From Burkholderiales bacterium (GTDB lineage Bacteria; Pseudomonadota; Gammaproteobacteria; Burkholderiales; Burkholderiaceae_C), in contig JAGWUS010000028.1 in assembly GCA_028868305.1 (NCBI GenBank), forward strand, positions 1 to 49,693: a DNA stretch of 49,693 bases. Reading direction: 5' to 3'. The notes under the pieces were generated by a model. That model was given only the letters and a program-made list of their open reading frames with translations, had not been told where the DNA came from and ran no database searches. The first letter of the stretch is position 1. Every line of letters starts with the position of its first letter. Below, one piece after another: positions 1-9,285 of the stretch. Position numbers and translations under genes: made by a program.

Positions 1-171
1 GGCATCATCATGGGTCTGAGTGCCCTGTACCTGTCTGCCCTGATTTTTGCGGGCGCCCGCCTGGCGCAGGGGTTTAGCCGGCGCAAGCGCCTCTCAAGCA
101 GTCTCTCTGGCGCCGTGGGTGGCCTGTTTATGTGGTTTGGGGCCAAGCTGGCTACCGCGAGCTTGAGTTGA
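1..171 (+). CDS. LysE/RhtB-family amino-acid exporter, C-terminal fragment
   Basis: The first 57 codons are open in frame 1 and end with TGA at 169-171; the 5' part lies outside the window. The 56 visible residues hold a hydrophobic helix (IIMGLSALYLSALIFAGARL), a short basic loop (RRKRL) and a final small-residue/aromatic helix that includes GGLFMWFGAKLA. This ending is typical of LysE/RhtB translocators, inner-membrane exporters of amino acids or homoserine lactones. It lies 53 bp before carB on the same strand and could share a transcript with it. The substrate cannot be told from the fragment, and other small exporters with a similar last helix are possible. Confidence 0.7.
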   Translation, partial: GIIMGLSALYLSALIFAGARLAQGFSRRKRLSSSLSGAVGGLFMWFGAKLATASLS

Positions 172-224
172 CCGAGCCTGCATTAGAAAAACCTGAATTC
201 ATTGAAAAGTAAAGAGCACCAAAA

Positions 225-3200
225 ATGCCAAAACGTACCGACCTCAAAAGCATCCTCATCATCGGCGCCGGCCCCATCATCATTGGGCAGGCCTGCGAGT
301 TCGACTACTCCGGCGTACAAGCCTGCAAGGCACTGCGCGAAGAGGGCTACAAGGTCATTCTGATCAACAGCAACCCCGCCACGATCATGACCGACCCCGC
401 CACGGCGGACGTGACCTACATTGAGCCCATCAACTGGCAGACGGTCGAGAAGATCATCGCCAAAGAGCGCCCTGATGCGATTCTGCCCACCATGGGTGGT
501 CAGACCGCGCTGAACTGCGCGCTGGACCTGTGGCACAACGGTGTGCTGGAGAAATACAAGGTTGAACTGATTGGCGCCAAGCCCGAAGCCATCGACAAGG
601 CCGAAGACCGCCTGAAGTTCAAGGACGCCATGACCAAGATCGGTCTGGGCTCCGCGCGCTCCGGCATTGCCCACAGCATGGAAGAGGCTTGGGCGGTGCA
701 AAAGACGGTCGGTTTCCCCACCGTCATTCGCCCCAGCTTCACACTGGGCGGCACGGGTGGCGGCATTGCCTACAACCCAGAAGAATTCGAGACCATCTGC
801 AAGCGCGGCCTGGAAGCCTCGCCGACCAATGAGCTGCTGATTGAAGAGTCGCTGCTCGGCTGGAAAGAGTACGAGATGGAAGTGGTGCGCGACACTGCGG
901 ACAACTGCATCATCGTCTGCTCCATCGAAAACCTGGACCCCATGGGTGTGCACACCGGGGATTCCATCACCGTGGCACCCGCGCAGACCCTGACCGACAA
1001 GGAATACCAGATTCTGCGTAACGCGTCGCTGGCAGTGTTGCGCGAAATCGGTGTAGACACCGGTGGCTCGAACGTGCAGTTCTCCATCAACCCGGTTGAT
1101 GGCCGCATGGTGGTGATCGAGATGAACCCGCGTGTGTCGCGTTCCTCCGCATTGGCTTCCAAGGCGACCGGTTTCCCAATCGCCAAAGTAGCTGCCAAGC
1201 TGGCCGTGGGCTTCACGCTGGATGAGTTGCGCAACGACATCACCGGTGGTGCGACCCCCGCATCGTTCGAGCCCAGCATCGACTACGTGGTCACCAAGAT
1301 CCCGCGTTTTGCGTTCGAGAAATTCCCCGCTGCCGACAGCCGCCTGACCACCCAAATGAAGTCGGTGGGTGAAGTGATGGCCATGGGCCGTACCTTCCAG
1401 GAGTCGTTCCAGAAAGCCCTGCGTGGCCTGGAAGTGGGTGTGGACGGCATGAACGAGAAAACCCAGGACCGCGAAGTTCTGGAAAAAGAGCTGGGCGAGC
1501 CCGGCCCCGAGCGCATCTGGTACGTGGGCGATGCCTTCGCCCAGGGCATGAGCGTGGACGAAGTGTTTGCGCTGACCAAGATTGACCCTTGGTTCCTGGT
1601 ACAGATCGAGCAGATCGTCAAGATAGAGCTGGAAATTGAGCGCTTGCCCCAGCCCGCCAGTGGCAGCACACTCGACAAGATCGATGCGGCCACGTTGCGC
1701 AGCTTGAAGCAAAAAGGCTTCTCCGATCGCCGTCTGGCGCGCCAGTTCAAGACCACCGACAAGGCCGTGCGCGAGAAGCGCCGCGCCCTGGGTGTGCGCC
1801 CCGTGTACAAGCGCGTGGATACCTGCGCTGCCGAGTTCGCGACCAACACGGCTTACATGTATTCCACTTACGAAGCCGATGGCTCCGAGTGCGAAGCGGC
1901 TCCAACGAACAACAAAAAGATCATGGTGCTCGGTGGTGGCCCCAACCGCATCGGCCAGGGTATCGAGTTTGACTACTGCTGCGTGCACGCGGCGCTGGCC
2001 ATGCGCGAAGACGGCTACGAGACCATCATGGTCAATTGCAATCCCGAGACCGTGTCGACCGACTACGACACCTCCGACCGCCTGTACTTCGAACCGCTCA
2101 CGCTCGAAGACGTGCTGGAAATCGTGGACAAGGAAAAGCCGGTTGGTGTGATCGTGCAGTACGGTGGCCAGACACCTTTGAAACTGGCGCTGGATCTGGA
2201 AGCCAACGGCGTGCCCATCATCGGCACCAGCCCGGACATGATCGACGCGGCCGAAGACCGCGAGCGTTTCCAGAAGTTGCTGCATGAGTTGAAGCTGCGC
2301 CAGCCACCGAACGCCACCGCCCGCACCGAACCCGAAGCGCTTGAAAAAGCCGCTGCACTGGGCTACCCCCTGGTGGTGCGTCCCAGCTATGTGCTGGGCG
2401 GCCGCGCCATGGAAATCGTGCACGAGCAGCGCGACCTGGAACGCTACATGCGCGAAGCCGTCAAGGTGAGCAACGACTCTCCTGTGCTGCTCGACCGCTT
2501 TTTGAACGACGCCATTGAGTGCGATGTGGATTGCATCCGCGGCTCTGACGGCAAGACCTTCATCGGCGGTGTGATGGAACACATCGAGCAGGCCGGCGTG
2601 CACAGCGGTGACTCTGCCTGCTCGCTGCCCCCTTACAGCCTGAGCGCCGATACCGTGAACGAGATCAAGCGCCAGACCGCTGCCATGGCGGCATCGCTGA
2701 ACGTGGTGGGCCTGATGAACGTGCAGTTTGCTATCCAGAACGTAGATGGCAAGGATGTCATCTATGTGCTGGAAGTGAATCCCCGTGCTAGCCGCACGGT
2801 GCCTTTCGTCTCCAAAGCCACGGGCATCCAACTGGCTAAGGTGGCAGCACGCTGCATGGTCGGCCAGACCCTGGCCAACCAGGGTATCCAGCATGAAGTG
2901 ACACCGCCGTACTTCAGCGTGAAGGAGGCCGTGTTCCCCTTCGTCAAGTTCCCCGGTGTGGACACCATCCTCGGCCCCGAGATGAAGTCCACCGGCGAGG
3001 TGATGGGCGTGGGCAAGACCTTTGGCGAAGCTTTCGTCAAGAGCCAACTGGGTGCCGGCGCCAAGCTGCCACGTGGTGGCAAGGCCTTCCTGTCCGTCAA
3101 ACAAAGCGACAAGGTGCGCGCGGTGGAAGTGGCGCGGGGTCTGGCGGCGCTGGGCTTCGACATCGTTGCCACCAAGGGCACGGCTGCCACCATCAATGCA

Positions 3201-3479
3201 GCAGGCGTGGCTTGCGGTGTGGTGAACAAGGTGACCGAAGGCCGCCCGCACATTGTGGACATGATCAAGAACCAGGAAATCTCCATGGTCATCAACACGG
3301 TGGAAGAGCGCCGCAACGCGATTGCCGACTCCCGTCAGATCCGCACCTCGGCCCTGCTGGCCCGGGTAACCACCTACACCACCATCGCTGGCGCAGAAGC
3401 AGCGGTGGAGGGCATGCAATACCTCGACAAGCTCGACGTGATTTCCGTCCAGGAGATGCACGCCCAGCTGGCCGCATAA
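225..3479 (+). CDS. carB: Carbamoyl-phosphate synthase large subunit
   Basis: CarB makes carbamoyl phosphate from bicarbonate, two ATP and ammonia passed on by CarA, and feeds both arginine and pyrimidine synthesis in the cytoplasm. The 1084 residues match the family size (E. coli about 1073). The internal duplication is visible: [17 protein letters not shown] near residue 15 and [16 protein letters not shown] near residue 567 are the paired preATP-grasp motifs, each followed by an ATP-grasp domain ([12 protein letters not shown] and [11 protein letters not shown]). The C-terminal MGS-like regulatory domain begins around residue 940. The ATG at 225 follows an A/G-rich leader (AAAGAG). carA is not in the window, so carA and carB are either separated by the upstream exporter gene or unlinked. 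The fully open reading frame on the opposite strand is a codon-usage shadow. Confidence 0.98.
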   Translation: MPKRTDLKSILIIGAGPIIIGQACEFDYSGVQACKALREEGYKVILINSNPATIMTDPATADVTYIEPINWQTVEKIIAKERPDAILPTMGGQTALNCALDLWHNGVLEKYKVELIGAKPEAIDKAEDRLKFKDAMTKIGLGSARSGIAHSMEEAWAVQKTVGFPTVIRPSFTLGGTGGGIAYNPEEFETICKRGLEASPTNELLIEESLLGWKEYEMEVVRDTADNCIIVCSIENLDPMGVHTGDSITVAPAQTLTDKEYQILRNASLAVLREIGVDTGGSNVQFSINPVDGRMVVIEMNPRVSRSSALASKATGFPIAKVAAKLAVGFTLDELRNDITGGATPASFEPSIDYVVTKIPRFAFEKFPAADSRLTTQMKSVGEVMAMGRTFQESFQKALRGLEVGVDGMNEKTQDREVLEKELGEPGPERIWYVGDAFAQGMSVDEVFALTKIDPWFLVQIEQIVKIELEIERLPQPASGSTLDKIDAATLRSLKQKGFSDRRLARQFKTTDKAVREKRRALGVRPVYKRVDTCAAEFATNTAYMYSTYEADGSECEAAPTNNKKIMVLGGGPNRIGQGIEFDYCCVHAALAMREDGYETIMVNCNPETVSTDYDTSDRLYFEPLTLEDVLEIVDKEKPVGVIVQYGGQTPLKLALDLEANGVPIIGTSPDMIDAAEDRERFQKLLHELKLRQPPNATARTEPEALEKAAALGYPLVVRPSYVLGGRAMEIVHEQRDLERYMREAVKVSNDSPVLLDRFLNDAIECDVDCIRGSDGKTFIGGVMEHIEQAGVHSGDSACSLPPYSLSADTVNEIKRQTAAMAASLNVVGLMNVQFAIQNVDGKDVIYVLEVNPRASRTVPFVSKATGIQLAKVAARCMVGQTLANQGIQHEVTPPYFSVKEAVFPFVKFPGVDTILGPEMKSTGEVMGVGKTFGEAFVKSQLGAGAKLPRGGKAFLSVKQSDKVRAVEVARGLAALGFDIVATKGTAATINAAGVACGVVNKVTEGRPHIVDMIKNQEISMVINTVEERRNAIADSRQIRTSALLARVTTYTTIAGAEAAVEGMQYLDKLDVISVQEMHAQLAA

Positions 3480-3496
3480 CTACAATTAGAGACACC

Positions 3497-3973
3497 ATGG
3501 CAACCTATCCCATCACCAAACGCGGCGCCGACATGCTCAAGGCCGAACTGCACAAGCTCAAGACCGTGGAGCGTCCGGCGGTTATCCAGGCGATTTCCGA
3601 AGCACGTGCGCAGGGCGACCTGAGCGAAAACGCCGATTACGACGCCGCCAAGGAACGCCAGGGGTTTATCGAGGGCCGCATCCAGGAAGTGGAAGGCAAA
3701 CTGTCTGCCGCCCAGGTGATTGATCCGTCCACCATCCAGGCTGAAGGTCGCGTGGTGTTTGGCGCCACGGTGGAGCTTGAAGATGAAGACAGTGGTCAGC
3801 GCGTCAAGTACCAGATCGTCGGTGAGGACGAGGCTGATCTGAAGCAGGGCCTGATCAACATCAGCAGCCCCATTGCCCGTGCCATGATTGGCAAGAACGA
3901 GGGCGACACCGCTGTGGTGCAGGCCCCCGGTGGCGAGAAAGCCTACGAGATCGTCGCGGTCTCCTACATCTAA
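3497..3973 (+). CDS. greA: Transcription elongation factor GreA
   Basis: GreA enters the secondary channel of RNA polymerase and stimulates cleavage of backtracked transcripts. The protein is 158 residues, the usual length. The N-terminal coiled coil carries the acidic tip (GDLSENADYDAAKE, about residues 40-53) that supplies catalytic acidic residues, and the C-terminal FKBP-like domain ends in AYEIVAVSYI. An ATG at 3497 was preferred because it gives the canonical N-terminus MATYPITKRG; the frame is open further upstream only inside carB. It starts 17 bp after the carB stop, so the two are probably co-transcribed. Confidence 0.97.
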   Translation: MATYPITKRGADMLKAELHKLKTVERPAVIQAISEARAQGDLSENADYDAAKERQGFIEGRIQEVEGKLSAAQVIDPSTIQAEGRVVFGATVELEDEDSGQRVKYQIVGEDEADLKQGLINISSPIARAMIGKNEGDTAVVQAPGGEKAYEIVAVSYI

Positions 3974-3985
3974 TCCCTGCAGCGC

Positions 3986-4402
3986 ATGCGCACTTTGCCG
4001 CTATGGGTGGCCGCCGTCTGGGCATTCAGCCTGACCACACTGGGCTTCTTTGTGGTGCCCATGCTGTTCATGTACCTGCCGACGCCCGCGATGGCCGGCA
4101 CCATGGCCGCCAAACTGTTCAGTGTGCAGACTTGGATATCCGTAGTCTGCGGCATCGTGCTGCTGGCAGCGTTCAGGTCAAATCGGCCTCTAGCCCCCGT
4201 TCACGTTGCACAAGCAGCTACACTTTTTGTAGTGGCTGGTGTGCTGCTGGCGCTGCTGGTGGAGTTTGGCGTGGCCCCGCACATCGTCGCGCGCGACAAC
4301 CTGGCGCTGTGGCACCGCGTGGGAAGCGCCATGTACTTTGCGCAGTGGGTGTGTGCGCTGGTGGTGTTTGGCAAGCTGGCGGGGACGGCTGGCAGAGTTT
4401 GA
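3986..4402 (+). CDS. DUF4149-type small membrane protein carrying a repeat-encoded segment
   Basis: This 138-residue protein has about four hydrophobic helices (near residues 7-29, 48-62, 78-97 and 113-132) and the look of DUF4149 proteins: an early LPTPAMAG.MAAKLF stretch and a late FGVAPHIVARDNLALWH stretch. Its function is unknown. Codons for residues about 64-85 coincide with a full copy of the dispersed repeat at 4178-4236, which is read through without breaking the frame and supplies the loop plus the start of the third helix. It follows greA by 12 bp and is probably the last gene of that transcript. I am confident that it is a real gene and moderately confident of the family. Confidence 0.8.
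   Translation: MRTLPLWVAAVWAFSLTTLGFFVVPMLFMYLPTPAMAGTMAAKLFSVQTWISVVCGIVLLAAFRSNRPLAPVHVAQAATLFVVAGVLLALLVEFGVAPHIVARDNLALWHRVGSAMYFAQWVCALVVFGKLAGTAGRV
4178..4236 (+). repeat. Dispersed repeat, copy 1 (inside the DUF4149 gene)
   Basis: Full copy of a roughly 59-bp element. Invariant blocks shared with the copy at 44605-44663, at identical spacing, are CAAAT, CTCTAGCCCCCGT, TGCACAA, CAGCTA and GTAG. Over the first 55 positions 37 match, with no gap. Mismatches concentrate in three spacers, of which the last forms the loop of a TAGC/GTAG-type hairpin. The element lies inside a coding region and is translated with CTA of the core as a codon. Confidence 0.85.
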
Positions 4403-4484
4403 TTTCTTCTGAACGTGATCGCTCAACGGTTGCGATGCGATAGCTGACATGCGAAAACCGGAGGACTGAGAGGTAATCTTCGCC

Positions 4485-5000
4485 ATGCTCATAGTACTCA
4501 GCGGCCTTCCGGCCACGGGCAAGACCACCATTGCAAAATTGCTTTGCCGCAAGTTGCAAGCCACCTATTTGCGGATCGACACCATAGAGCAGGCCATTAT
4601 TTCCTCGTTACGTAATCCAAGCGACCTGGGCGCTTTGGGTTATGTAATTGCCTACGAATTAGCCAGTGCCAATCTAGTTTTGGGCAACACCGTAGTAGCG
4701 GATGCAGTTAATCCTCTGACCGTGATCAGAGAGACCTGGCGGGAGCTAGCAAGGAATGCGGTCTCTGAAATCGTTGAAATCGAAATAGTGTGCTCCGACA
4801 GAATTGAGCATAGAAGTAGAGTGGAAAGCCGCGAGACAGATATTCCCGGTCACGCCCTACCCACTTGGGATGATGTTCAAAATCGGGAATATGAATCGTG
4901 GGCCAGTGCGTGCCTAGTTATCGATTCAGCACAGGTCAGCGCTGAGGGCGCCGCGCAAATCATTTTCGATTGCATTAGTGCTCATTCGAAAAGCCGATGA
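4485..5000 (+). CDS. AAA_33-type P-loop kinase
   Basis: A 171-residue protein with an N-terminal Walker A motif (GLPATGKTT, residues 7-15) and an early Asp in RIDTIEQ (residue 32). This is the layout of small nucleotide or sugar kinases grouped as AAA_33, related to zeta toxins and adenylylsulfate kinase-like proteins. The substrate cannot be predicted. An RBS-like GAGAGG lies 11-16 bp before the ATG at 4485. The coding sequence is visibly more AT-rich and less biased in codon third positions than the flanking genes, which suggests recent acquisition. It stands alone between the greA group and the convergent yhbY gene; no antitoxin-like partner is seen. Confidence 0.75.
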   Translation: MLIVLSGLPATGKTTIAKLLCRKLQATYLRIDTIEQAIISSLRNPSDLGALGYVIAYELASANLVLGNTVVADAVNPLTVIRETWRELARNAVSEIVEIEIVCSDRIEHRSRVESRETDIPGHALPTWDDVQNREYESWASACLVIDSAQVSAEGAAQIIFDCISAHSKSR

Positions 5001-5052
5001 CCACTTTCAGCCCGACGCAGTCCACCGAAAATCTGTTTGTGGCAGTGAGTAG

Positions 5053-5071
5053 CTATCTATTGCATAGCTGC
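5053..5071. repeat. Hairpin half of the dispersed repeat
   Basis: CTAT, eight spacer bases, then TAGCTGC. This reproduces the hairpin end of the dispersed repeat in reverse orientation, as in the copy at 28101-28156. The rest of the element is absent. It sits 7 bp beyond the stop codon of the leftward yhbY gene, in the convergent space with the kinase gene, and could form a short hairpin in the yhbY transcript. There is no T tract, so it is not called a terminator. Confidence 0.55.
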
Positions 5072-5077
5072 TCAGGC

Positions 5078-5560
5078 TCAGGTCTGGCTGCGCTTCTTCA
5101 CGCTGGTCTTGGGTTTGGGTTTGGCGCGGCGCACATTGCCACCGGCGGTCAGGCGCTGGTTGCCCAGCACGCGCAGGGTTTTGACTTCGGGGCGCTGGCC
5201 AGCGCGCTTGCTGTATTTCAGCACCTTGAAGTCGCGCGGACCGGGTTTACGGTCTTCGTCGTCTGAACGCTCTTTCGCCTTTTCGGGCATCGGGCGCCAC
5301 AGCACTAGCAATTTTCCGATGTGCTGGATGGGTGCGGCGTTGAGCTCGTCAGCCAAGGTCAGGAACATGGCTTCGCGGGCAACACGGTCGTCGTTGAAGA
5401 CGCGGACCTTGATCAGTCCATGGGCATTGAGTGCGGCATCGACCTCTTTTTTGACGTTGGCGGTCAGGCCATCGCCGCCGACCATGACGACGGGGTCGAG
5501 GTGGTGGGCTTCGGAGCGGTGTTCCTTGCGCTGTGCTGGAGTCAGTTGAATTTGGGGCAT
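5078..5560 (-). CDS. yhbY: YhbY-family CRM-domain RNA-binding protein
   Basis: YhbY is a small CRM-domain protein that associates with pre-50S ribosomal particles. The CRM domain occupies about residues 1-95 ([28 protein letters not shown]... with the GxxG-like loop GGDG), and a strongly basic C-terminal tail of about 60 residues follows, making it 160 residues against about 97 in E. coli. The start at 5560 gives [12 protein letters not shown]; the open frame continues upstream into rlmE, but those residues look like antisense of that gene. It is divergent from rlmE with only 18 bp between the start codons, the same gene arrangement as in E. coli. Confidence 0.93.
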   Translation of the reverse strand: MPQIQLTPAQRKEHRSEAHHLDPVVMVGGDGLTANVKKEVDAALNAHGLIKVRVFNDDRVAREAMFLTLADELNAAPIQHIGKLLVLWRPMPEKAKERSDDEDRKPGPRDFKVLKYSKRAGQRPEVKTLRVLGNQRLTAGGNVRRAKPKPKTSVKKRSQT

Positions 5561-5578
5561 GTGGGTATTATCGGCGCA

Positions 5579-6280
5579 ATGACTACCCAGAGCAAAAGCC
5601 CAAAGCCCGAGAAGAAAGCCGACAACAAGGCCGGCAACAAGAAGGTTAACAAGGCCTGGCTGCACGACCACATCAACGATCCCTACGTCAAGCTGGCGAC
5701 GAAGGAGGGGTACCGGGCGCGCGCGGCTTACAAGCTCAAGGAAATCGACGAAACCCTGCACCTGATCAAGCCCGGCGCCCTGGTGGTGGATCTGGGGAGC
5801 ACCCCCGGGGCCTGGAGCCAGTATGTCCGCCGCCGTTTGTCGCCGGGGGGGGCTGCCGTGGGGGAAATGAACGGCACCATCATCGCGCTGGACCTATTGC
5901 CCATGGAGCCGATTGAGGGGGTGACCTTCATTCAGGGAGACTTTCGCGAGGCCGAGTCGGTCACCCAGCTGGAAGCCGCGCTGGGAGGTAAGCAGGCCGA
6001 CATTGTGGTGTCGGACATGGCGCCCAACCTGTCGGGCATCTCGTCGGCCGACGCTGCGCGGGTGGAGTACCTGGTCGAGCTGGCAATCGAGTTTGCCCAG
6101 AACCACATGAAGCCGCAGGGCGCGCTGGTGGCCAAGGTGTTCCATGGCAGCAGCTACAACACCGTGGTGCAGCTGTTCAAGGACGCCTTCATGGTGGTCA
6201 AACCCATCAAGCCAAAAGCCTCGCGGGACCGCTCTTCCGAGACCTTTCTGGTGGGAATGGGGCTGAAAAAGCTGGGCTAA
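5579..6280 (+). CDS. rlmE: 23S rRNA 2'-O-methyltransferase RlmE (FtsJ/RrmJ)
   Basis: RlmE methylates the 2'-OH of U2552 of 23S rRNA in the 50S subunit, using SAM. The 233-residue protein has a lysine-rich N-terminal extension (to about residue 25), then the Rossmann methyltransferase fold. The SAM motif is [13 protein letters not shown] (residues 70-82), and the K-D-K-E catalytic tetrad can be placed at K52 (YKLKEI), D146 (SDMAPN), K186 (VAKVFHG) and E221 (SSETF). The ATG at 5579 is the only start that avoids overlap with divergent yhbY. ftsH follows 117 bp downstream, as in many proteobacteria where the two genes form a heat-shock unit. Confidence 0.96.
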   Translation: MTTQSKSPKPEKKADNKAGNKKVNKAWLHDHINDPYVKLATKEGYRARAAYKLKEIDETLHLIKPGALVVDLGSTPGAWSQYVRRRLSPGGAAVGEMNGTIIALDLLPMEPIEGVTFIQGDFREAESVTQLEAALGGKQADIVVSDMAPNLSGISSADAARVEYLVELAIEFAQNHMKPQGALVAKVFHGSSYNTVVQLFKDAFMVVKPIKPKASRDRSSETFLVGMGLKKLG

Positions 6281-6302
6281 ATCCATAAGGCAACTGTGGG
6301 TG

Positions 6303-6323
6303 AAACCGTGAAAATAACGGTTT
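6303..6323. promoter_or_regulatory. 7-bp inverted repeat between rlmE and ftsH
   Basis: AAACCGT (6303-6309), a 7-base loop, then ACGGTTT (6317-6323). The arms are perfect. It could be an mRNA hairpin ending or stabilising the rlmE message, or a protein-binding site just upstream of the ftsH promoter candidate. No T tract follows. Confidence 0.4.
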
Positions 6324-6329
6324 ACACGG

Positions 6330-6358
6330 CTTGAAACGCCTAAAATGGGACCCAAGTT
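6330..6358 (+). promoter_or_regulatory. Candidate sigma-32 heat-shock promoter of ftsH
   Basis: CTTGAAA at 6330-6336 equals the heat-shock -35 consensus. After a 14-bp spacer comes CCCAAGTT at 6351-6358, matching 5 of the 7 defined positions of the CCCCATNT -10 element. It lies 40 bp before the proposed ftsH start codon. ftsH is a known sigma-32 gene in E. coli. The assignment is by eye. Confidence 0.5.
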
Positions 6359-6397
6359 CGCAATGGACGTCTCATTGCGCCCTTCTTGGAGCTTCGC

Positions 6398-8314
6398 TTG
6401 AATAATCAGTGGTTTTCGAAAATTGCAGTCTGGCTGGTGATCGCATTGGTGCTGTTCACCATATTCAAGCAGTTTGACGCGCGTGGCACCGCCGGCGCGG
6501 GTACTCTGGGCTATTCCGATTTTCTGGAAGAAGTCCGGAACAAGCGCATCAAGAGCGCTCTCATCCAGGAGGGGCAAGGCGGAACCGAGATTCTGGCCAT
6601 CACGACCGATGACCGCAAGGTGCGCACTACCGCCACCTATCTGGACCGCGGCCTGGTGGGCGACCTGATTGCCAACAATGTCAAGTTCGACGTCAAGCCC
6701 CGTGAAGAAGGCTCCCTGCTCATGACCCTGCTGGTCAGCTGGGGGCCCATGCTGTTGCTGATTGGCGTGTGGGTGTATTTCATGCGTCAGATGCAGGGCG
6801 GCGGCAAGGGCGGCGCCTTCAGCTTTGGCAAGAGCAAGGCCCGCCTGCTGGACGAAAACACCAACACCGTGACCTTTGCCGATGTGGCCGGTTGCGATGA
6901 AGCCAAGGAAGAGGTGAAGGAAGTTGTCGATTTCCTCAAAGACCCCACCAAGTTCCAGAAACTCGGCGGCCGCATCCCCCGTGGTTTGCTGCTGGTTGGT
7001 CCTCCGGGCACCGGAAAGACACTGCTGGCCAAGTCGATTGCCGGCGAGGCCAAGGTGCCTTTCTTCAGCATTTCGGGTTCCGACTTTGTGGAAATGTTTG
7101 TGGGCGTCGGTGCATCCCGCGTGCGCGACATGTTTGAAAACGCCAAGAAGAACGCACCCTGCATCATCTTCATTGACGAAATTGACGCCGTAGGCCGCCA
7201 GCGTGGTGCGGGCCTGGGCGGTGGCAACGACGAGCGCGAGCAAACCCTCAACCAGATGCTGGTCGAGATGGACGGTTTTGAAACCAATGTGGGCGTGATC
7301 GTGGTGGCTGCGACCAACCGCCCGGACATTCTGGACGCTGCCCTGTTGCGCCCCGGTCGCTTTGACCGCCAGGTGTATGTGACGCTGCCTGATATTCGCG
7401 GCCGCGAACAGATTCTGAACGTGCACATGCGCAAGGTGCCTTTGGGCCAGGACGTGAGCGCTATGACCATCGCCCGCGGTACGCCCGGCATGAGCGGTGC
7501 TGACCTCGCTAACCTGTGCAACGAGGCCGCCCTGATGGCAGCACGCCGCAATGCGCGTCTGGTGGAAATGCAGGACTTCGAGAGAGCCAAGGACAAGATC
7601 CTGATGGGCCCCGAGCGCAAGAGCATGGTCATGCCTGAGGAAGAGCGCAAGAACACTGCCTACCATGAGTCCGGCCACGCCCTGATCGGCAAGATGCTGC
7701 CCAAGTGCGACCCGGTGCACAAGGTCACCATCATTCCCCGTGGCCGTGCGCTGGGCGTGACCATGAGCCTGCCCGCGCAGGACCGCTACAGTTATGACAG
7801 CGAATATATGCTCAACCAGATTAGCATGCTGTTTGGTGGTCGTATTGCTGAAGAAGTGTTCATGAACCAGATGACTACCGGCGCCAGCAACGACTTTGAG
7901 CGTGCCACCCACATCGCCCGCGACATGGTCACCCGCTACGGCATGACCGACGCTCTGGGCCCCATGGTGTATGCCGAGAATGAAGGTGAAGTGTTCCTGG
8001 GCCGCAGCGTCACCAAGACCACCACCATGAGCGAGCAGACTATGCAGAAGGTGGATGGCGAAGTGCGCCGCATCATCGATCAGCAGTACGCCCTGGCGCG
8101 CAAGCTGATTGAAGACAACAAGGACAAAATGCATGCCATGGCCAAGGCCCTGCTGGAGTGGGAAACCATCGACAGCGAGCAGTTGGACGACATCATGGCC
8201 GGCAAGGATCCACGTCCACCCAAGGACTGGACGCCCCGCACACCCAGCTCGGGTGGTGGTGACAATGGCGCGCCCCCAGCCGTAGCTGCTGACCCCAAGC
8301 CAACTGTGGCCTGA
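6398..8314 (+). CDS. ftsH: ATP-dependent zinc metalloprotease FtsH
   Basis: FtsH is a membrane-anchored hexameric AAA+ protease that degrades misfolded membrane proteins and regulators such as sigma-32 and LpxC. The product is 638 residues. It has two transmembrane helices (about 6-23 and 105-124), an AAA module with Walker A GPPGTGKT (201-208), Walker B FIDEID and the SRH region, and the zinc motif HESGH (423-427). A TTG at 6398 is chosen as start: GGAG lies 6 bp upstream, and it yields the common betaproteobacterial N-terminus [12 protein letters not shown]. Another TTG at 6386 is less likely. The tail is Pro/Gly-rich and poorly conserved. A terminator follows at 8334. Confidence 0.97.
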   Translation: MNNQWFSKIAVWLVIALVLFTIFKQFDARGTAGAGTLGYSDFLEEVRNKRIKSALIQEGQGGTEILAITTDDRKVRTTATYLDRGLVGDLIANNVKFDVKPREEGSLLMTLLVSWGPMLLLIGVWVYFMRQMQGGGKGGAFSFGKSKARLLDENTNTVTFADVAGCDEAKEEVKEVVDFLKDPTKFQKLGGRIPRGLLLVGPPGTGKTLLAKSIAGEAKVPFFSISGSDFVEMFVGVGASRVRDMFENAKKNAPCIIFIDEIDAVGRQRGAGLGGGNDEREQTLNQMLVEMDGFETNVGVIVVAATNRPDILDAALLRPGRFDRQVYVTLPDIRGREQILNVHMRKVPLGQDVSAMTIARGTPGMSGADLANLCNEAALMAARRNARLVEMQDFERAKDKILMGPERKSMVMPEEERKNTAYHESGHALIGKMLPKCDPVHKVTIIPRGRALGVTMSLPAQDRYSYDSEYMLNQISMLFGGRIAEEVFMNQMTTGASNDFERATHIARDMVTRYGMTDALGPMVYAENEGEVFLGRSVTKTTTMSEQTMQKVDGEVRRIIDQQYALARKLIEDNKDKMHAMAKALLEWETIDSEQLDDIMAGKDPRPPKDWTPRTPSSGGGDNGAPPAVAADPKPTVA

Positions 8315-8333
8315 TTGGCAGGTCGCCATCCTG

Positions 8334-8356
8334 AACGGGGCCATGGGCCCCGTTTT
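8334..8356 (+). terminator. Rho-independent terminator after ftsH
   Basis: AACGGGGCC (8334-8342), loop ATG, GGCCCCGTT (8346-8354), followed by TT. A perfect 9-bp GC-rich stem with a short T run (TTTT at 8353-8356), 19 bp after the ftsH stop and 27 bp before the folP start. It probably separates ftsH from folP-glmM only partly, because the T run is short. Confidence 0.75.
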
Positions 8357-8383
8357 GCATTTCTTACCACCGATAATCCTCCC

Positions 8384-9283
8384 ATGCAGTGGCAAACCTC
8401 CCGTTTTTTGATGGACCTGAACACCCCCAGGGTGATGGGCATCGTCAACGTGACTCCTGATTCCTTTTCCGATGGTGGGCAGCATGTGTCCGGCCATGCA
8501 GCGATGCGGCACTGCGAGCAGTTGGTGAAGGAGGGGGCTGACATCCTGGATATCGGCGGCGAGTCCACCCGACCGGGTGCTGTAGCGGTTCCAGTGGAAG
8601 AAGAACTGGCGCGCGTGTTGCCGGTGGTGCGCCACGCGGTAACCCTGGGTGTACCGGTGTCGGTGGATACCTACAAGCCGGCGGTCATGCAGGCGGTGCT
8701 GGATCTGGGGGCAGACATCATCAACGACATCTGGGCGCTGCGCTGGCGCGACCAGCCCGAGGGTCTGTCCGGTACGGCGGTAGTCGCCGCGCATGCCAGT
8801 TGTGGTGTGTGCCTTATGCACATGCACCGCGACCCGCAGACCATGCAGGTGTCCCCCATGGCCGGTGAGGTGATGCCACAGGTGCTATCGTTTTTGGAGC
8901 AGCATGTGCAGTTCCTGCGAGGGCTGGGAGTCGATATGGCACGTATTTGCCTGGACCCTGGGGTCGGTTTTGGCAAAACGGTGGCCCAGAATTTTGCGCT
9001 GCTGGCGCAGCAGGCCGATCTGGCTGCACTGGGGTACCCGTTGCTGGCTGGCTGGTCGCGTAAGTCTTCGCTGGCTGCCGTGATGCAGACGGCGCTGGGG
9101 GATGTCGCCTGCATGGATGTGCAGGACCGCGTGGTGCCCAGCATCACGGCAGCGGTGCTGGCGGTGCAGAACGGCGCCCATGTGGTGCGGGTGCACGACG
9201 TGAAGGAAACGGTGCAGGCACTCAAGGTGCTGGCTGCGATGCAGGCGCATACCCGATCAAACAACAACGACAACCAGAGGTAA
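8384..9283 (+). CDS. folP: Dihydropteroate synthase
   Basis: FolP condenses p-aminobenzoate with 6-hydroxymethyl-dihydropterin pyrophosphate in folate synthesis and is the sulfonamide target. The 299-residue TIM-barrel protein carries the two family signatures: [15 protein letters not shown] near the N-terminus, with the phosphate-binding NVTPDSF loop, and [25 protein letters not shown] and a late GWSRKSSL are also visible. The ATG at 8384 gives [12 protein letters not shown]; a later ATG at 8411 is possible but less usual. It ends 2 bp before glmM, so the two are translationally linked, as in E. coli. Confidence 0.96.
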   Translation: MQWQTSRFLMDLNTPRVMGIVNVTPDSFSDGGQHVSGHAAMRHCEQLVKEGADILDIGGESTRPGAVAVPVEEELARVLPVVRHAVTLGVPVSVDTYKPAVMQAVLDLGADIINDIWALRWRDQPEGLSGTAVVAAHASCGVCLMHMHRDPQTMQVSPMAGEVMPQVLSFLEQHVQFLRGLGVDMARICLDPGVGFGKTVAQNFALLAQQADLAALGYPLLAGWSRKSSLAAVMQTALGDVACMDVQDRVVPSITAAVLAVQNGAHVVRVHDVKETVQALKVLAAMQAHTRSNNNDNQR

Positions 9284-9285
9284 GT

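Noticed and set aside
183..3461. Very long open frame on the minus strand opposite carB (over 1000 codons)
   Set aside because: It is the antisense of a highly expressed high-GC gene; the residue pattern is His/Gly/Ala/Val-rich and matches no family, and codon-position bias fits carB on the plus strand.
4485..5000. Zeta-type toxin with antitoxin
   Set aside because: The P-loop kinase fold fits, but no small antitoxin gene is adjacent and the frames around it are shadows.
5894..8827. Long minus-strand open frame opposite rlmE, ftsH and folP
   Set aside because: It spans three well-defined plus-strand genes and a terminator; this is a codon-usage artefact.
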